From an uncultured Phaeodactylibacter sp. (GTDB lineage: Bacteria; Bacteroidota; Bacteroidia; Chitinophagales; Saprospiraceae), in assembly GCA_913057245.1 (NCBI GenBank), contig CAJXNH010000025.1, forward strand, positions 1-46,072: a stretch of 46,072 nucleotides of DNA, given 5' to 3'. The notes below the pieces were generated by a model. The model did no database searches. It saw only the letters and a list, made by a program, of their open reading frames with translations, and was not told where the DNA came from. A program made the translations under genes and the position numbers. This document shows positions 23,360-32,596 of the stretch, one piece after another. How positions within the stretch are numbered: position 1 is the stretch's first letter; the number at the start of each line of letters is the position of its first letter.

Positions 23360-24784
23360 ATGTCATCAACTATTACGCAACAGCGAATCAAGCCTTTTCT
23401 GAACGAAGATTTCCTGCTGGAAAATCAGGTCGCCTGTGCACTTTACCACGATTACGCCAAGGTGCAACCCATCATCGACTATCATAATCACCTGCCACCG
23501 GACGCCATCGCCAAAGATGCACAGTTTGCCAATATCACTAAAGTGTGGCTGGACGGCGACCACTACAAATGGCGGGCCATGCGGACCCTTGGCATCGATG
23601 AGCGCTTTATCACCGGTGATGCGCCGGACCGGGAGAAGTTCCGTGCCTGGGCCAAAACTGTGCCCTATACCATGCGCAATCCGCTCTACCATTGGACCCA
23701 CCTGGAGCTGCAGCGCTACTTTGGTGTGACCGACCTGCTTCATCCCGATGTGGCCGACGAGGTCTATGATGCCACTACTGAACAATTGCAGCAGGCTTCC
23801 CATAGTGCCCGGGGATTGCTGAAGCAGCAGCTTGTCGAGCTGGTCTGCACTACGGATGATCCCGTGGATGACCTGGCACACCACGAGCAAATGGCTGACG
23901 CTGATGCGGACTTACGCATGTTACCGGCCTTCCGCCCCGATAAGGCCATCCTGATTGAAAAAGCAACCTTTAACGACTATATCAACAAATTAGAAGCGGT
24001 AGCGGGTGCAGATATTCAGACCCTGGATCAGTTGCTGTCGGTGCTCGAATCACGCATTCAGTATTTCCACAACCGGGGCTGCCGGCTGGCCGATCATGGG
24101 CTGGAGTGCGTGGATGCGGTAGAATGGACGATGGCAGAAGCCCGGCAGGCCTTTGCAGACAAGCGGGCCGGTAAGGAATTGCCTCCGGAGGCTTGCGCCA
24201 AATTCCGCACGGCCATGCTGACCGAGCTGGGCAAACTCTATCATCAAAAAGGATGGGTGTGGCAGCTGCACCTGGGCGCCCTGCGCAACAACAGCTCCCG
24301 GATGATGCAACAACTGGGCCCGGATACCGGCTTCGATAGCATGGGCGACTGGAAGCAGGCGCAGGGGCTATCCCGGCTGTTCGACACCCTCGACCGCAGC
24401 GATCAATTGCCCAGGACCATTCTCTACAACCTCAATCCGGCGGACAATGAAATCTTCGCTACCATGGCGGGGAATTTCAACGACGGCAGCGTGCGCGGAA
24501 AGATGCAGTTTGGCTCCGGCTGGTGGTTCCTCGACCAGAAAGACGGTATGGAAAAGCAGATGAATGCCCTGTCCAATCTCGGGCTGCTCAGTTGTTTCAT
24601 CGGCATGCTCACAGATAGCCGTAGCTTCCTGTCGTTTCCCCGCCATGAGTACTTCCGGCGCATCCTCTGCAACCTGATTGGCAGAGATGTCCACAACGGA
24701 CAATTGCCTAATGACGTCGAGTGGCTGGGCAAAATCGTAGCGGATATCTGCTACCACAATGCGAAAAATTACTTTAACTTCTAA
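23360..24784 (+). CDS. uxaC: Glucuronate/galacturonate isomerase
   Basis: A 474-residue amidohydrolase-fold isomerase converting D-glucuronate to D-fructuronate and D-galacturonate to D-tagaturonate, the first intracellular step. Signatures: FLLENQVACALYHDYAKVQPIIDYHNHLPP near the start (metal histidines), RAMRTLGIDERFITG, WQLHLGALRNNSSRM, MQFGSGWWFLDQKDGM, and LLSCFIGMLTDSRSFLSFPRHEYFRR at the end. Length fits UxaC. It lies between uxuA and kdgK with minimal spacing. Confidence 0.96.
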   Translation: MSSTITQQRIKPFLNEDFLLENQVACALYHDYAKVQPIIDYHNHLPPDAIAKDAQFANITKVWLDGDHYKWRAMRTLGIDERFITGDAPDREKFRAWAKTVPYTMRNPLYHWTHLELQRYFGVTDLLHPDVADEVYDATTEQLQQASHSARGLLKQQLVELVCTTDDPVDDLAHHEQMADADADLRMLPAFRPDKAILIEKATFNDYINKLEAVAGADIQTLDQLLSVLESRIQYFHNRGCRLADHGLECVDAVEWTMAEARQAFADKRAGKELPPEACAKFRTAMLTELGKLYHQKGWVWQLHLGALRNNSSRMMQQLGPDTGFDSMGDWKQAQGLSRLFDTLDRSDQLPRTILYNLNPADNEIFATMAGNFNDGSVRGKMQFGSGWWFLDQKDGMEKQMNALSNLGLLSCFIGMLTDSRSFLSFPRHEYFRRILCNLIGRDVHNGQLPNDVEWLGKIVADICYHNAKNYFNF

Positions 24785-24798
24785 AGTTGTTAAATCAA

Positions 24799-25836
24799 AT
24801 GAAAAAGATCGTCACCTTTGGTGAAATCATGTTACGCCTGACGCCTCCCGGGCACCGGCGTTTTTCTCAAGCTGGCTCCTTCGAAGCTATTTACGGCGGA
24901 GGAGAGTCCAACGTTGCCGTCTCTCTGGCCAATTATGGATTACCGACCGAGTTTGTAACCCGCGTTCCGGATAATGACCTGGGGGATTGCGCTATTATGG
25001 AAATGCGTAAGAGAAATGTGGGTACGCAGCATATTGTCAAAGGCGGGGAGCGCCTCGGTATTTACTTCCTAGAGATAGGCGCGGTAAGCAGAGGCAGCAA
25101 GGTGGTATACGACCGGGCACACAGTGGTATGGCTTCTATTGAGAAAGGGATGATCGACTGGGAAGAAGTCTTTAAAGACGCTCAATGGTTCCATTGGACG
25201 GGTATTACCCCTGCCATTTCGCAGGGCGCTGCAGATGCCTGCCTGGAAGCCATTCAGACCGCTAACAAAATGGGCGTAACCGTCTCCACTGACCTGAACT
25301 ACCGAAAAAACCTCTGGAAATACGGTAAGCAGCCGGGTGAGATCATGCCCGCCCTGGTAGCAGGTTGTGATATCATACTTGGAAACGAAGAAGACGCTGA
25401 AAAGCACTTTGGGCTCCATCCGGAAAACGTAGACGTCACACAGGGACACTCTGTGGATGCAAAGTCTTACCTTTCTGTGCTGCAACAGCTCATGAAGATG
25501 TTCCCCAGAGCGAAGAAAGTGATCACCACGCTCCGGGGCAGTATCAGTGCATCCCATAACACCTGGTCAGGTGTCCTCTACAATGGGGAAAACCTCTTTG
25601 AAGCCCCTACTTATGACATCACCCATATCGTTGACCGGGTTGGCGGAGGGGATAGTTTCATGGGGGGGCTGATTTATGGCTTGCTCACCTACCCTGATGA
25701 TGATCAAAAGGCTTTAAATTTTGCCGTCGCAGCCTCTTGCCTGAAACATACCATTTATGGTGATGCCAATCTGGTTACAGTTGATGAAGTTGAAAAACTT
25801 ATGAGTGGGGACGCTTCCGGACGGGTAAGCCGATAA
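24799..25836 (+). CDS. kdgK: 2-keto-3-deoxygluconate kinase, PfkB family
   Basis: A 345-residue PfkB-family kinase that phosphorylates KDG to KDPG. The ATG at 24799 (MKKIVTFGEIMLRLTPPG) is preferred over a TTG four codons before it. The substrate loop GGGESNVAVSLANYG is near the N-terminus, and the catalytic and anion-hole motif is DRVGGGDSFMGGLIYG with Gly in place of the usual Ala. Context (uxuA, uxaC before; eda after) makes KDG the likely substrate rather than a hexose. Confidence 0.9.
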   Translation: MKKIVTFGEIMLRLTPPGHRRFSQAGSFEAIYGGGESNVAVSLANYGLPTEFVTRVPDNDLGDCAIMEMRKRNVGTQHIVKGGERLGIYFLEIGAVSRGSKVVYDRAHSGMASIEKGMIDWEEVFKDAQWFHWTGITPAISQGAADACLEAIQTANKMGVTVSTDLNYRKNLWKYGKQPGEIMPALVAGCDIILGNEEDAEKHFGLHPENVDVTQGHSVDAKSYLSVLQQLMKMFPRAKKVITTLRGSISASHNTWSGVLYNGENLFEAPTYDITHIVDRVGGGDSFMGGLIYGLLTYPDDDQKALNFAVAASCLKHTIYGDANLVTVDEVEKLMSGDASGRVSR

Positions 25837-25875
25837 GCTGCTAAAAAGAATTTTGTTTCATACACTACTTTGGTT

Positions 25876-25905
25876 GTTTGGTTGCGCCGCTGTGCGCAAC
25901 CAAAC
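25876..25905 (+). terminator. Perfect 12-bp stem-loop between kdgK and eda
   Basis: GTTTGGTTGCGC (25876-25887), loop CGCTGT, GCGCAACCAAAC (25894-25905), followed by ACTTTTGTAAAAG. The stem is strong but the tail has only four T residues. It may be a partial terminator, a processing or mRNA-stability element, or an operator inside the operon; the next start is 23 bases further on. Confidence 0.55.
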
Positions 25906-25928
25906 ACTTTTGTAAAAGTAAACCTTTC

Positions 25929-26606
25929 ATGGCCAGATACTCAAGAATAGAGGTAGCGGTAACGATGGCGGAAACCGGCCTGGTGCCGCTGTTTTATCAT
26001 AATGACATCGAACTCTGCAAAAAGGTACTGAAAGCCTGCTACGATGGTGGCGCCCGCATACTGGAATTCACCAACCGGGGCGACTTCGCCCACGAGGTCT
26101 TTCAGGAGTTGAATAAATATGCCCTGAAGGAATTACCAGGCATGATGCTGGGCGTAGGCTCAGTAACGGACGCCGGCACCGCCAGCCTGTACCTGCAGCT
26201 GGGCGCAAACTTTGTTGTCACGCCAGTTCTGCGGGAGGATATCGCTATCGTTTGCAACCGGCGAAAGGTGCTTTGGTCGCCCGGCTGTGGCAGCCTTACG
26301 GAAATTGCCAAAGCGGAAGAACTGGGAGCGGAGATTGTGAAAGTCTTCCCGGGCAGCACGCTCGGACCAGGATTTGTGAAAGCCATCAAAGGCCCCTGCC
26401 CCTGGACCAGCATCATGCCTACCGGTGGCGTTTCACCAGACCCCGACAACCTCAAATCCTGGTTTGATGCCGGTGTGACCTGTGTGGGCATGGGCTCCAA
26501 ACTGATCACCAAATCGGTGCTCAAAAGCGGGGACTTTGACCAACTGACCGCCGATGTCAAGGCCACCCTCAATACCATTCAGGAAGTAAAGCAGACGCAG
26601 ACATGA
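25929..26606 (+). CDS. eda: KDPG/KHG aldolase
   Basis: A 225-residue class I aldolase splitting 2-keto-3-deoxy-6-phosphogluconate into pyruvate and glyceraldehyde 3-phosphate. The start at 25929 (MARYSRIEVAVTMAETGLVPL) fits the family. The active-site segments are ILEFTNRGD (general acid/base Glu), LGVGSVTDAGTA, and the Schiff-base lysine in EIVKVFPGSTLGPGFVKAI; the phosphate loop is MPTGGVSPD. It overlaps the transporter gene dctP by four bases (ATGA). Confidence 0.94.
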   Translation: MARYSRIEVAVTMAETGLVPLFYHNDIELCKKVLKACYDGGARILEFTNRGDFAHEVFQELNKYALKELPGMMLGVGSVTDAGTASLYLQLGANFVVTPVLREDIAIVCNRRKVLWSPGCGSLTEIAKAEELGAEIVKVFPGSTLGPGFVKAIKGPCPWTSIMPTGGVSPDPDNLKSWFDAGVTCVGMGSKLITKSVLKSGDFDQLTADVKATLNTIQEVKQTQT

Positions 26607-27583
26607 AGCTATTCCTACAATTCGTCCTACTTCCCGTGGCGTTAATCTTCATTAGCGGCTGTAGTCAGCAGGACTCCGTGACCGCCATCAAACTGGCGCA
26701 CGGGCTGGACATTTCCCACCCCGTCCACAAGGGCATGGTCTATTTTGCTGAGCAGGTTGCAGAGCGGTCCAACGGACAGATGCGCATCGATATTTATCCG
26801 AGCGGGCAACTAGGCTCCGAGCGACAGTGCCTGGAACTGCTGCAGATTGGCAGCCTGGGCATGACGAAGGTGTCAGCTGCGGTGCTGGAAAATTTTGCGC
26901 CCCGGGTGAAAGTCCTCGGCCTCCCCTACCTGTTCCGGGACGACGAGCATGCCTGGGCAGTCTTAAACGGCCCTATCGGCAAAGACCTCCTCCTGGAAGC
27001 CCAGAACTACTGGCTCCGGGGTGTTTGTTTTTACGACGCTGGTAGCCGCAGCTTTTATACCAAAGACCGGCCCATTAATTCGCCGGAAGACCTCGATGGA
27101 CTGAAGGTCAGGGTGATGAACAGTCAGACCGCCATGCAAATGGTCAAGGCAATGGGCGGCGCCCCTACCCCGATTTCCTTTGGGGAACTGTACACCGCAC
27201 TACAGCAGGGCGTGGTGGACGGAGCAGAGAATAACCCGCCCAGCTTCTACACTTCCCGTCATTATGAAGTCTGTAAGTACTACTCCATTGATGAGCACAG
27301 CACCGTGCCCGATGTGATGCTGATCGGCACCAATACCTGGGAGCGCCTGACCGCACAGGAACAAACCTGGCTGCAGGAAGCAGCGGATGCTTCTGTTGAC
27401 TATCAGCGGAAAGTCTGGGCAGCGTCCGAACAGGAAGCCCTGGATGCGGTCAAAGCCGCTGGTGTACAAATCAATTACCCCGATAAGTCTCCATTTGCGG
27501 AACGCGTGGAGGACATTTACGAGCGCTACAAGGATGACCCCGAAATTTACGAACTGATTCAGCAAATTCAAGCCATTCAGTAA
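26603..27583 (+). CDS. dctP: TRAP transporter substrate-binding protein, lipid-anchored
   Basis: A 326-residue DctP-type binding protein for import of an organic acid. Signal peptide with lipobox ISGC (Cys20) predicts membrane anchoring, whereas the classic DctP is soluble in the periplasm. The carboxylate-clamp region LDGLKVRVMNSQTAMQMVKAMGG contains the conserved arginine, and PTPISFGELYTALQQGVVDGAENNP is the family signature. Since it is embedded in a hexuronate operon, the ligand is probably glucuronate and/or galacturonate; TRAP binding proteins specific for these are known. Confidence 0.93.
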   Translation: MKLFLQFVLLPVALIFISGCSQQDSVTAIKLAHGLDISHPVHKGMVYFAEQVAERSNGQMRIDIYPSGQLGSERQCLELLQIGSLGMTKVSAAVLENFAPRVKVLGLPYLFRDDEHAWAVLNGPIGKDLLLEAQNYWLRGVCFYDAGSRSFYTKDRPINSPEDLDGLKVRVMNSQTAMQMVKAMGGAPTPISFGELYTALQQGVVDGAENNPPSFYTSRHYEVCKYYSIDEHSTVPDVMLIGTNTWERLTAQEQTWLQEAADASVDYQRKVWAASEQEALDAVKAAGVQINYPDKSPFAERVEDIYERYKDDPEIYELIQQIQAIQ

Positions 27584-28050
27584 TGCGAAATAACGTCAAT
27601 AAGTATGTAGGCTATTTCCTGGCCTTTCTCATGGCTGTCATGACTGTGGATGTGCTCTGGGGGGTCTTCACCCGCTATATTGTGGGCTCTCAAAGCCCCT
27701 GGACAGAGGAGCTGGCCCGTTTTCTGCTAATTTGGATTGGTTTGCTGGGCGCCGCCTATGTCGCCGGGCAAAATCAGCACCTGGCTATTGATATCCTGCC
27801 CGGCAAGCTCGAAGGGGCTCCCAAACAGCGGCTGCAGTGGGCCATCCGCCTGCTGATCGTAGGTTTTGCGGCCACGGTGCTGGTCGCTGGTGGCGCCCGC
27901 CTGGTGTACATCACTTACAAGCTCGGGCAATATTCGGCTGCCCTGCAGGTGCCGCTTTCGGTAGTCTACAGTATCGTTCCCGTTAGCGGGCTGCTCATTA
28001 TCTATTACAAACTCGCTGAGCGCGGTGCCCCAACTGAAGCTCAGGCCTAA
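27583..28050 (+). CDS. dctQ: TRAP transporter small permease
   Basis: A 155-residue four-helix membrane subunit (DctQ). Helices at about 8-30, 47-65, 85-107 and 122-145; the segment SPWTEELARFLLIWIGLLGAAY is the family signature. Start and the dctP stop overlap by one base (TAATG). It forms the membrane complex with the large permease encoded next. Confidence 0.92.
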   Translation: MRNNVNKYVGYFLAFLMAVMTVDVLWGVFTRYIVGSQSPWTEELARFLLIWIGLLGAAYVAGQNQHLAIDILPGKLEGAPKQRLQWAIRLLIVGFAATVLVAGGARLVYITYKLGQYSAALQVPLSVVYSIVPVSGLLIIYYKLAERGAPTEAQA

Positions 28051-28059
28051 ATACACCCT

Positions 28060-29346
28060 ATGGAAGTCCTTATTCTGGTTTTGTCCTTTCTGATTTTGCT
28101 GGGCATTGGGGTTCCCATTGCCTGGAGTATTGGTATTTCCAGCCTGTTCACCATGCTGGTCAGCATACCGGCTATGCCGGCTTTCACGACCGTGGCTCAG
28201 CGTATGGCCACGGGGCTCGACAGCTTTGCGCTGCTGGCTATTCCGTTTTTTATCCTGGCCGGGCAGTTGATGAACCGGGGTGGGATTGCCCGAAGGCTGA
28301 TTGATTTCGCCAAAACGCTGGTGGGTTCACTGCCCGGTGGGCTGGCACACGTGAATATCATCGCTGCCATGCTTTTTGGGGCCATCTCCGGTTCGGCAGT
28401 AGCGGCCGCTTCCGCTATTGGTGGATTTATGGGGAAGCGTATGGAAGATGAGGGCTATGACAAATCCTTTGGTGCGGCTGTGAATATCACTTCGGCGACC
28501 ACCGGCATGACGATTCCGCCCAGCAACATTCTGATTGTTTATTCCCTGGCCAGTGGTGGAGCATCGATTGCGGCCCTGTTTCTGGCAGGATATCTGCCCG
28601 GTATCCTCACCGGCTTATTCCTGATGATCGTGGCGGCAGTCTGGGCCAAGCGAAAAGGATACCCGGTTGGCGAACGCAGTAAACTTCGGGAGGTCGCCCG
28701 GACTTTTCTGGATGCCCTGCCCAGCCTCCTGTTGCTGGTTATCGTGATCGGGGGGATTGTGGTGGGTATTTTTACGGCAACCGAAGCCTCAGCCGTAGCA
28801 GTACTGTACTGCCTTGTTCTGGGCTTTTGGTACCGGGAATTTAAGGTCAGCGATATGCCCGATATCCTGCTGCATGCAGTCAGCACCACGGCCATTGTGA
28901 TGCTGCTTATTGGTACGTCCATGAGCATGTCCTGGATTATGGCATTTGAGAATATCCCTCAGCAGATCACCGCACTGCTGCTATCGGTGAGCGACAGCCC
29001 GGTGGTAATCCTGCTGATTATCAATCTGATCCTGTTGTTTGTGGGCGTCTTTATGGACATGACACCGGCAGTGCTCATCTTCACGCCCATCTTCCTGCCA
29101 GTGGTACAGGAAATGGGGATGGACCCGGTCCACTTCGGGATCATCATGGTGCTGAACCTTTCCATTGGGCTATGCACGCCTCCGGTGGGGTCGGTGCTCT
29201 TTGTGGGCGTCGGTGTGGCGGGTACGAGTATTCAGAAAGTCGTCAAGCCACTGCTGCCGCTGTTTATTGCCATGATTGTTGCGCTACTCATTGTTACCTA
29301 TGTCCCCAGGCTGTCCCTGTGGCTGCCGGAAGTCTTTGGCTACTAA
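28060..29346 (+). CDS. dctM: TRAP transporter large permease
   Basis: A 428-residue, roughly 12-helix sodium-coupled permease (DctM). Signatures include LLAIPFFILAGQLMNRGGIARRLIDFA, LFGAISGSAVAAASAIGGFM, TSATTGMTIPPSN and LNLSIGLCTPPVGSVLFVG, which hold the two sodium-site and re-entrant loop regions. Nine bases separate it from dctQ. Confidence 0.95.
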   Translation: MEVLILVLSFLILLGIGVPIAWSIGISSLFTMLVSIPAMPAFTTVAQRMATGLDSFALLAIPFFILAGQLMNRGGIARRLIDFAKTLVGSLPGGLAHVNIIAAMLFGAISGSAVAAASAIGGFMGKRMEDEGYDKSFGAAVNITSATTGMTIPPSNILIVYSLASGGASIAALFLAGYLPGILTGLFLMIVAAVWAKRKGYPVGERSKLREVARTFLDALPSLLLLVIVIGGIVVGIFTATEASAVAVLYCLVLGFWYREFKVSDMPDILLHAVSTTAIVMLLIGTSMSMSWIMAFENIPQQITALLLSVSDSPVVILLIINLILLFVGVFMDMTPAVLIFTPIFLPVVQEMGMDPVHFGIIMVLNLSIGLCTPPVGSVLFVGVGVAGTSIQKVVKPLLPLFIAMIVALLIVTYVPRLSLWLPEVFGY

Positions 29347-29357
29347 AGAAAACTGAA

Positions 29358-31010
29358 ATGCACGACCCGTTTTTGATCATCCATCCGAAAGATAATGTGG
29401 GTGTTGCTTTGCGTGACCTCGCTGAAGCACAGTTATTGAATACGCCCGCAGGAACAGTGAAACTGGCAGAACCCGTTGCTGCCAAGCACAAGTTTACCCT
29501 GCACCCCATTCAGGCCGGAGGTCCGGTGTACATGTACGGCGTACTCGTGGGCAAGGCTACCCGGGATATTCCTGTGGGTGGGAAGATTACCACAGCGAAC
29601 CTCATTCATGCTGCCGAAGACTTCACGATGTCGGAGCGATCAGCAGATTGGGAAAAGCCAGACATTTCCCGCTTTGAAGGGCGGACCTTCCGGGGATTTC
29701 ACCGGGAAGACGGGCGGGTCGGCACCCGTAATTTCTGGCTGGTCATCCCATTGGTGTTCTGTGAAAACCGAAACATACAGGTGATCCGGGAAGCCATGAC
29801 GGCAGAATTGGGCTACGTAACAGAACGTCAGTTTGCCGTTGACACCCGCCGCCTCGTGGAAGCCTACCGGTCGGGGGCAGATGAAGCTACCCTGTTGCAG
29901 GAGGAGATCATCCGGGAAGGGGTTGCCCTGAAGGAAGACCGGGTGTTTCCGCAGGTCGATGGCATAAAGTTTTTGACGCATCAGGCAGGATGTGGGGGCA
30001 CACGGGAAGATGCAACAGCGCTATGTCAGCTGCTGGCTGGCTACATTGCCCACCCCAATGTAGCCGGTGCAACGGTGTTAAGCCTGGGCTGTCAGCATGC
30101 ACAGGCCGCGCACCTCCGGGAAGCCCTGCACCGTATAGCGCCCAACTACAGCCGCCCGCTCTTCATTCTGGAGCAGCAGCAGAGTCAGTCTGAACGGCAC
30201 TTCATCGCGGAGGCCGTTAAGCAGACCTTCGTGGGCCTGATTCAGGCTAATAAAGCAAAACGGAAGCCTGCACCATTGAGCAAGCTTACCCTTGGGCTGG
30301 AATGCGGCGGCTCGGACGGCTTCTCCGGTATTTCTGCCAATCCGGCGCTTGGGCATGCCTCTGATATCCTGGTGGCGCTGGGTGGCACTACGATTTTGTC
30401 CGAATTTCCGGAACTGAACGGCGTGGAACAGGAGCTGCTGAATCGCTGCCGGGATGAGGAGACCGCGCAGAAGTTTTACGACCTCATGCAAACCTACGCC
30501 AGCCGGGCAGCAGAGGTGGGGTCCGGTTTTGATATGAACCCCTCACCGGGCAATATCCGGGATGGATTGATTACGGACGCGATCAAGTCTGCGGGGGCAG
30601 CGAAAAAAGGAGGCTCCTCACCGGTCACAGCGGTGCTCGACTATACGGAGCAGGCGGTCACTCCCGGCTTAAACCTACTGTGTACCCCCGGCAATGATGT
30701 GGAAAGCACGACCGGGCTGGCCGGGTCCGGAGCGAATATTATTGTGTTTACCACCGGGCTGGGCACGCCAACTGGCAACCCCGTAGCGCCCACCCTCAAA
30801 ATGTCGACAAATACGGCACTGGCCAAACGGATGCCCGACCTGATCGATATCGACGCGGGCACCATCATCACCGGTGAAGATAATTTGGTCTCTAAAGGTG
30901 AAGCCCTTCTGGAACTCATTATTGAAGTGGCTAACGGGGATACAGACCCGAAAGCCATGCAACTGCAACAGGATGACTTCATCCCCTGGAAGCGGGGCGT
31001 TTCTCTGTAA
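29358..31010 (+). CDS. uxaA: Altronate dehydratase
   Basis: A 550-residue dehydratase converting D-altronate to 2-keto-3-deoxygluconate in galacturonate breakdown. The start is the ATG at 29358; upstream codons in the frame lie inside dctM. The N-terminal SAF domain (about 1-95) is followed by the catalytic domain with GRVGTRNFWLVIP, HQAGCGGTREDA, LSLGCQ, LECGGSDGFSGISANPALG and GNPVAPTLKMSTN; the cysteines are candidate iron ligands. Galactarate dehydratase is a relative, but the operon favours altronate. It closes the operon, six bases from the stop of the convergent speA with no terminator between. Confidence 0.9.
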   Translation: MHDPFLIIHPKDNVGVALRDLAEAQLLNTPAGTVKLAEPVAAKHKFTLHPIQAGGPVYMYGVLVGKATRDIPVGGKITTANLIHAAEDFTMSERSADWEKPDISRFEGRTFRGFHREDGRVGTRNFWLVIPLVFCENRNIQVIREAMTAELGYVTERQFAVDTRRLVEAYRSGADEATLLQEEIIREGVALKEDRVFPQVDGIKFLTHQAGCGGTREDATALCQLLAGYIAHPNVAGATVLSLGCQHAQAAHLREALHRIAPNYSRPLFILEQQQSQSERHFIAEAVKQTFVGLIQANKAKRKPAPLSKLTLGLECGGSDGFSGISANPALGHASDILVALGGTTILSEFPELNGVEQELLNRCRDEETAQKFYDLMQTYASRAAEVGSGFDMNPSPGNIRDGLITDAIKSAGAAKKGGSSPVTAVLDYTEQAVTPGLNLLCTPGNDVESTTGLAGSGANIIVFTTGLGTPTGNPVAPTLKMSTNTALAKRMPDLIDIDAGTIITGEDNLVSKGEALLELIIEVANGDTDPKAMQLQQDDFIPWKRGVSL

Positions 31011-31016
31011 AGGCCT

Positions 31017-32420
31017 CTAGTAGCCCAGAATCTTCAGCATAGCTTCCGGGCTTTGCTCCGCTTGATAGAGCTCGTCCACCAAATTACCCTGTGCGTCTTT
31101 ATACACCAGGATATGCTTAGGCGAAGGAATCAGGCAGTGCTTGATACCTCCGTAGCCGCTGATGGAATCCTGATAGGCACCGGTGTGGAAAAAGCCGAGG
31201 TAAAGCGGCTCCTCATCGTTAGCGGGGAAGGCCGGCAGGTAAACCTGGCTTTCGTGCACCTCCGAGTTGTAGTAATCCGAATTATCGCAGCTCAGCCCTC
31301 CGATGTTTACCCGGCGGTAATCATTGTACCATTTGTTGATGGGCAAAAGAATAAACCGTTCGCTGATGCCCCAGGTATCGGGCAGTGTGGTCATGAGGGA
31401 GTTGTCGATCATGTACCACATCTCGGAGTCGTTCTGCAGCTTTTGACCGAGGACGGAGAAGATAGTCGCCCCGCTCTCCCCTACCGTGTACTTGCCAAAC
31501 TCGGTGAAGATATCCGGCTCGGGGATTTCCTCTTCCTCGCAGGCCTGTGAAATAAGCCCGACGATTTCCTTGACCATATACTTGTAGTCGAACTCGAAGC
31601 CCAGGGAGTTGCGGATGGGCATTCCACCACCGATGTTGATGGCTTTGAGGTCTTTACTGTTGCGCTTCAGCTCGCAGTACAGTTTGATCGCTTTCTTCAG
31701 CTCACCCCAGTAGTAAAGGGAGTCCTTAATGCCGGTATCCACGAAAAAGTGGAGCATTTTGAGCTGGAACTTATCGTTGTTCTTAACGCGCTCTTCAAAG
31801 AAGCGCAGCACATCCGCATGCCGGATGCCAAGGCGGGAGGTGTAAAACTCGAAGTTGGGCTCCTCTTCGGTAGCTACACGCAAGCCGATTTTACAAACCC
31901 CTTTCACATGCTGCTCGTAGAAGTCCAGTTCCGCCATGTTATCACAGACCGGGATGACATTTTCAAAGCCATCGTTAATGAGGGCCGCGATGCGCTCCAG
32001 GTAGCCCCGGGTTTTAAAGCCATTACAAACGATAATGGTGTCCTTCTGCAGCCGGCCCCGTTTGTGCAGGCGGCGGATGAGGTCAATATCGAAGGCCGAA
32101 GAGGTTTCGATCTGAACGCCATGCCGCAGCACTTCATTGAGCACGTGGCTGAAGTGGCTGCTCTTCGTACAGTAACAGTAGTGGTACTTGCCCCGGTAGC
32201 CCATCGCTTTCATGGCCCGGGTAAACATATTCCGGGCTTTTTTAATTTGGGAGCCGATCTTAGGGATATACGTCAGCTTGAGCGGGGTACCGTATTTTTC
32301 TATAAGGTACCGCAGCGGCACCCCATTGAATAACAGGTTGCCATCTTCCAGATCAAAGCCCTCCTGCGGGAAGTAGAAGGTCTGATCAATGAGGTCAAAG
32401 TATCGGTTGGTTGCAGCCAA
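31017..32420 (-). CDS. speA: Biosynthetic arginine decarboxylase, fold III PLP type
   Basis: A 467-residue PLP enzyme (alanine-racemase fold) making agmatine from arginine, the usual entry to polyamines in Bacteroidota. Visible motifs are HYCYCTKSSHFSHV (PLP lysine region), IETSSAFDIDLIRRL, HFFVDTGIKDS, INIGGGMPIRNS (phosphate-binding glycines), FTEFGKYTVGESG and LSCDNSDYYN. It is shorter than E. coli SpeA (about 650) but typical for Bacteroidota. The start must be the TTG at 32420: an in-frame TAG lies two codons upstream and the conserved N-terminus (RYFDLIDQTFYFPQE) begins six residues later. Agmatine-processing genes are not in the window. Confidence 0.87.
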   Translation of the reverse strand: MAATNRYFDLIDQTFYFPQEGFDLEDGNLLFNGVPLRYLIEKYGTPLKLTYIPKIGSQIKKARNMFTRAMKAMGYRGKYHYCYCTKSSHFSHVLNEVLRHGVQIETSSAFDIDLIRRLHKRGRLQKDTIIVCNGFKTRGYLERIAALINDGFENVIPVCDNMAELDFYEQHVKGVCKIGLRVATEEEPNFEFYTSRLGIRHADVLRFFEERVKNNDKFQLKMLHFFVDTGIKDSLYYWGELKKAIKLYCELKRNSKDLKAINIGGGMPIRNSLGFEFDYKYMVKEIVGLISQACEEEEIPEPDIFTEFGKYTVGESGATIFSVLGQKLQNDSEMWYMIDNSLMTTLPDTWGISERFILLPINKWYNDYRRVNIGGLSCDNSDYYNSEVHESQVYLPAFPANDEEPLYLGFFHTGAYQDSISGYGGIKHCLIPSPKHILVYKDAQGNLVDELYQAEQSPEAMLKILGY

Positions 32421-32572
32421 TGCCTATAGTTTAATGGTAATTGGACAAAAAACAGCGCAAAATTAGTCGACTTGCGCCAATATGGAAGCGCGAAAGCCTA
32501 ATAAATGTTTTCAGCGCTCAACTAATATTCTTTGATTGGGCAGAGCGCCCCGGAAAGTTCCCCGAAAAACAA

Positions 32573-32580
32573 TACTTTTG
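32573..32580 (+). promoter_or_regulatory. Predicted -7 box TACTTTTG
   Basis: Matches TAnnTTTG 16 bases before the ATG at 32597, which would give a very short leader. It supports that start over one at 32441. No TTTG at the expected upstream distance. Confidence 0.4.
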
Positions 32581-32596
32581 GGCAAAATCAGAAGAT

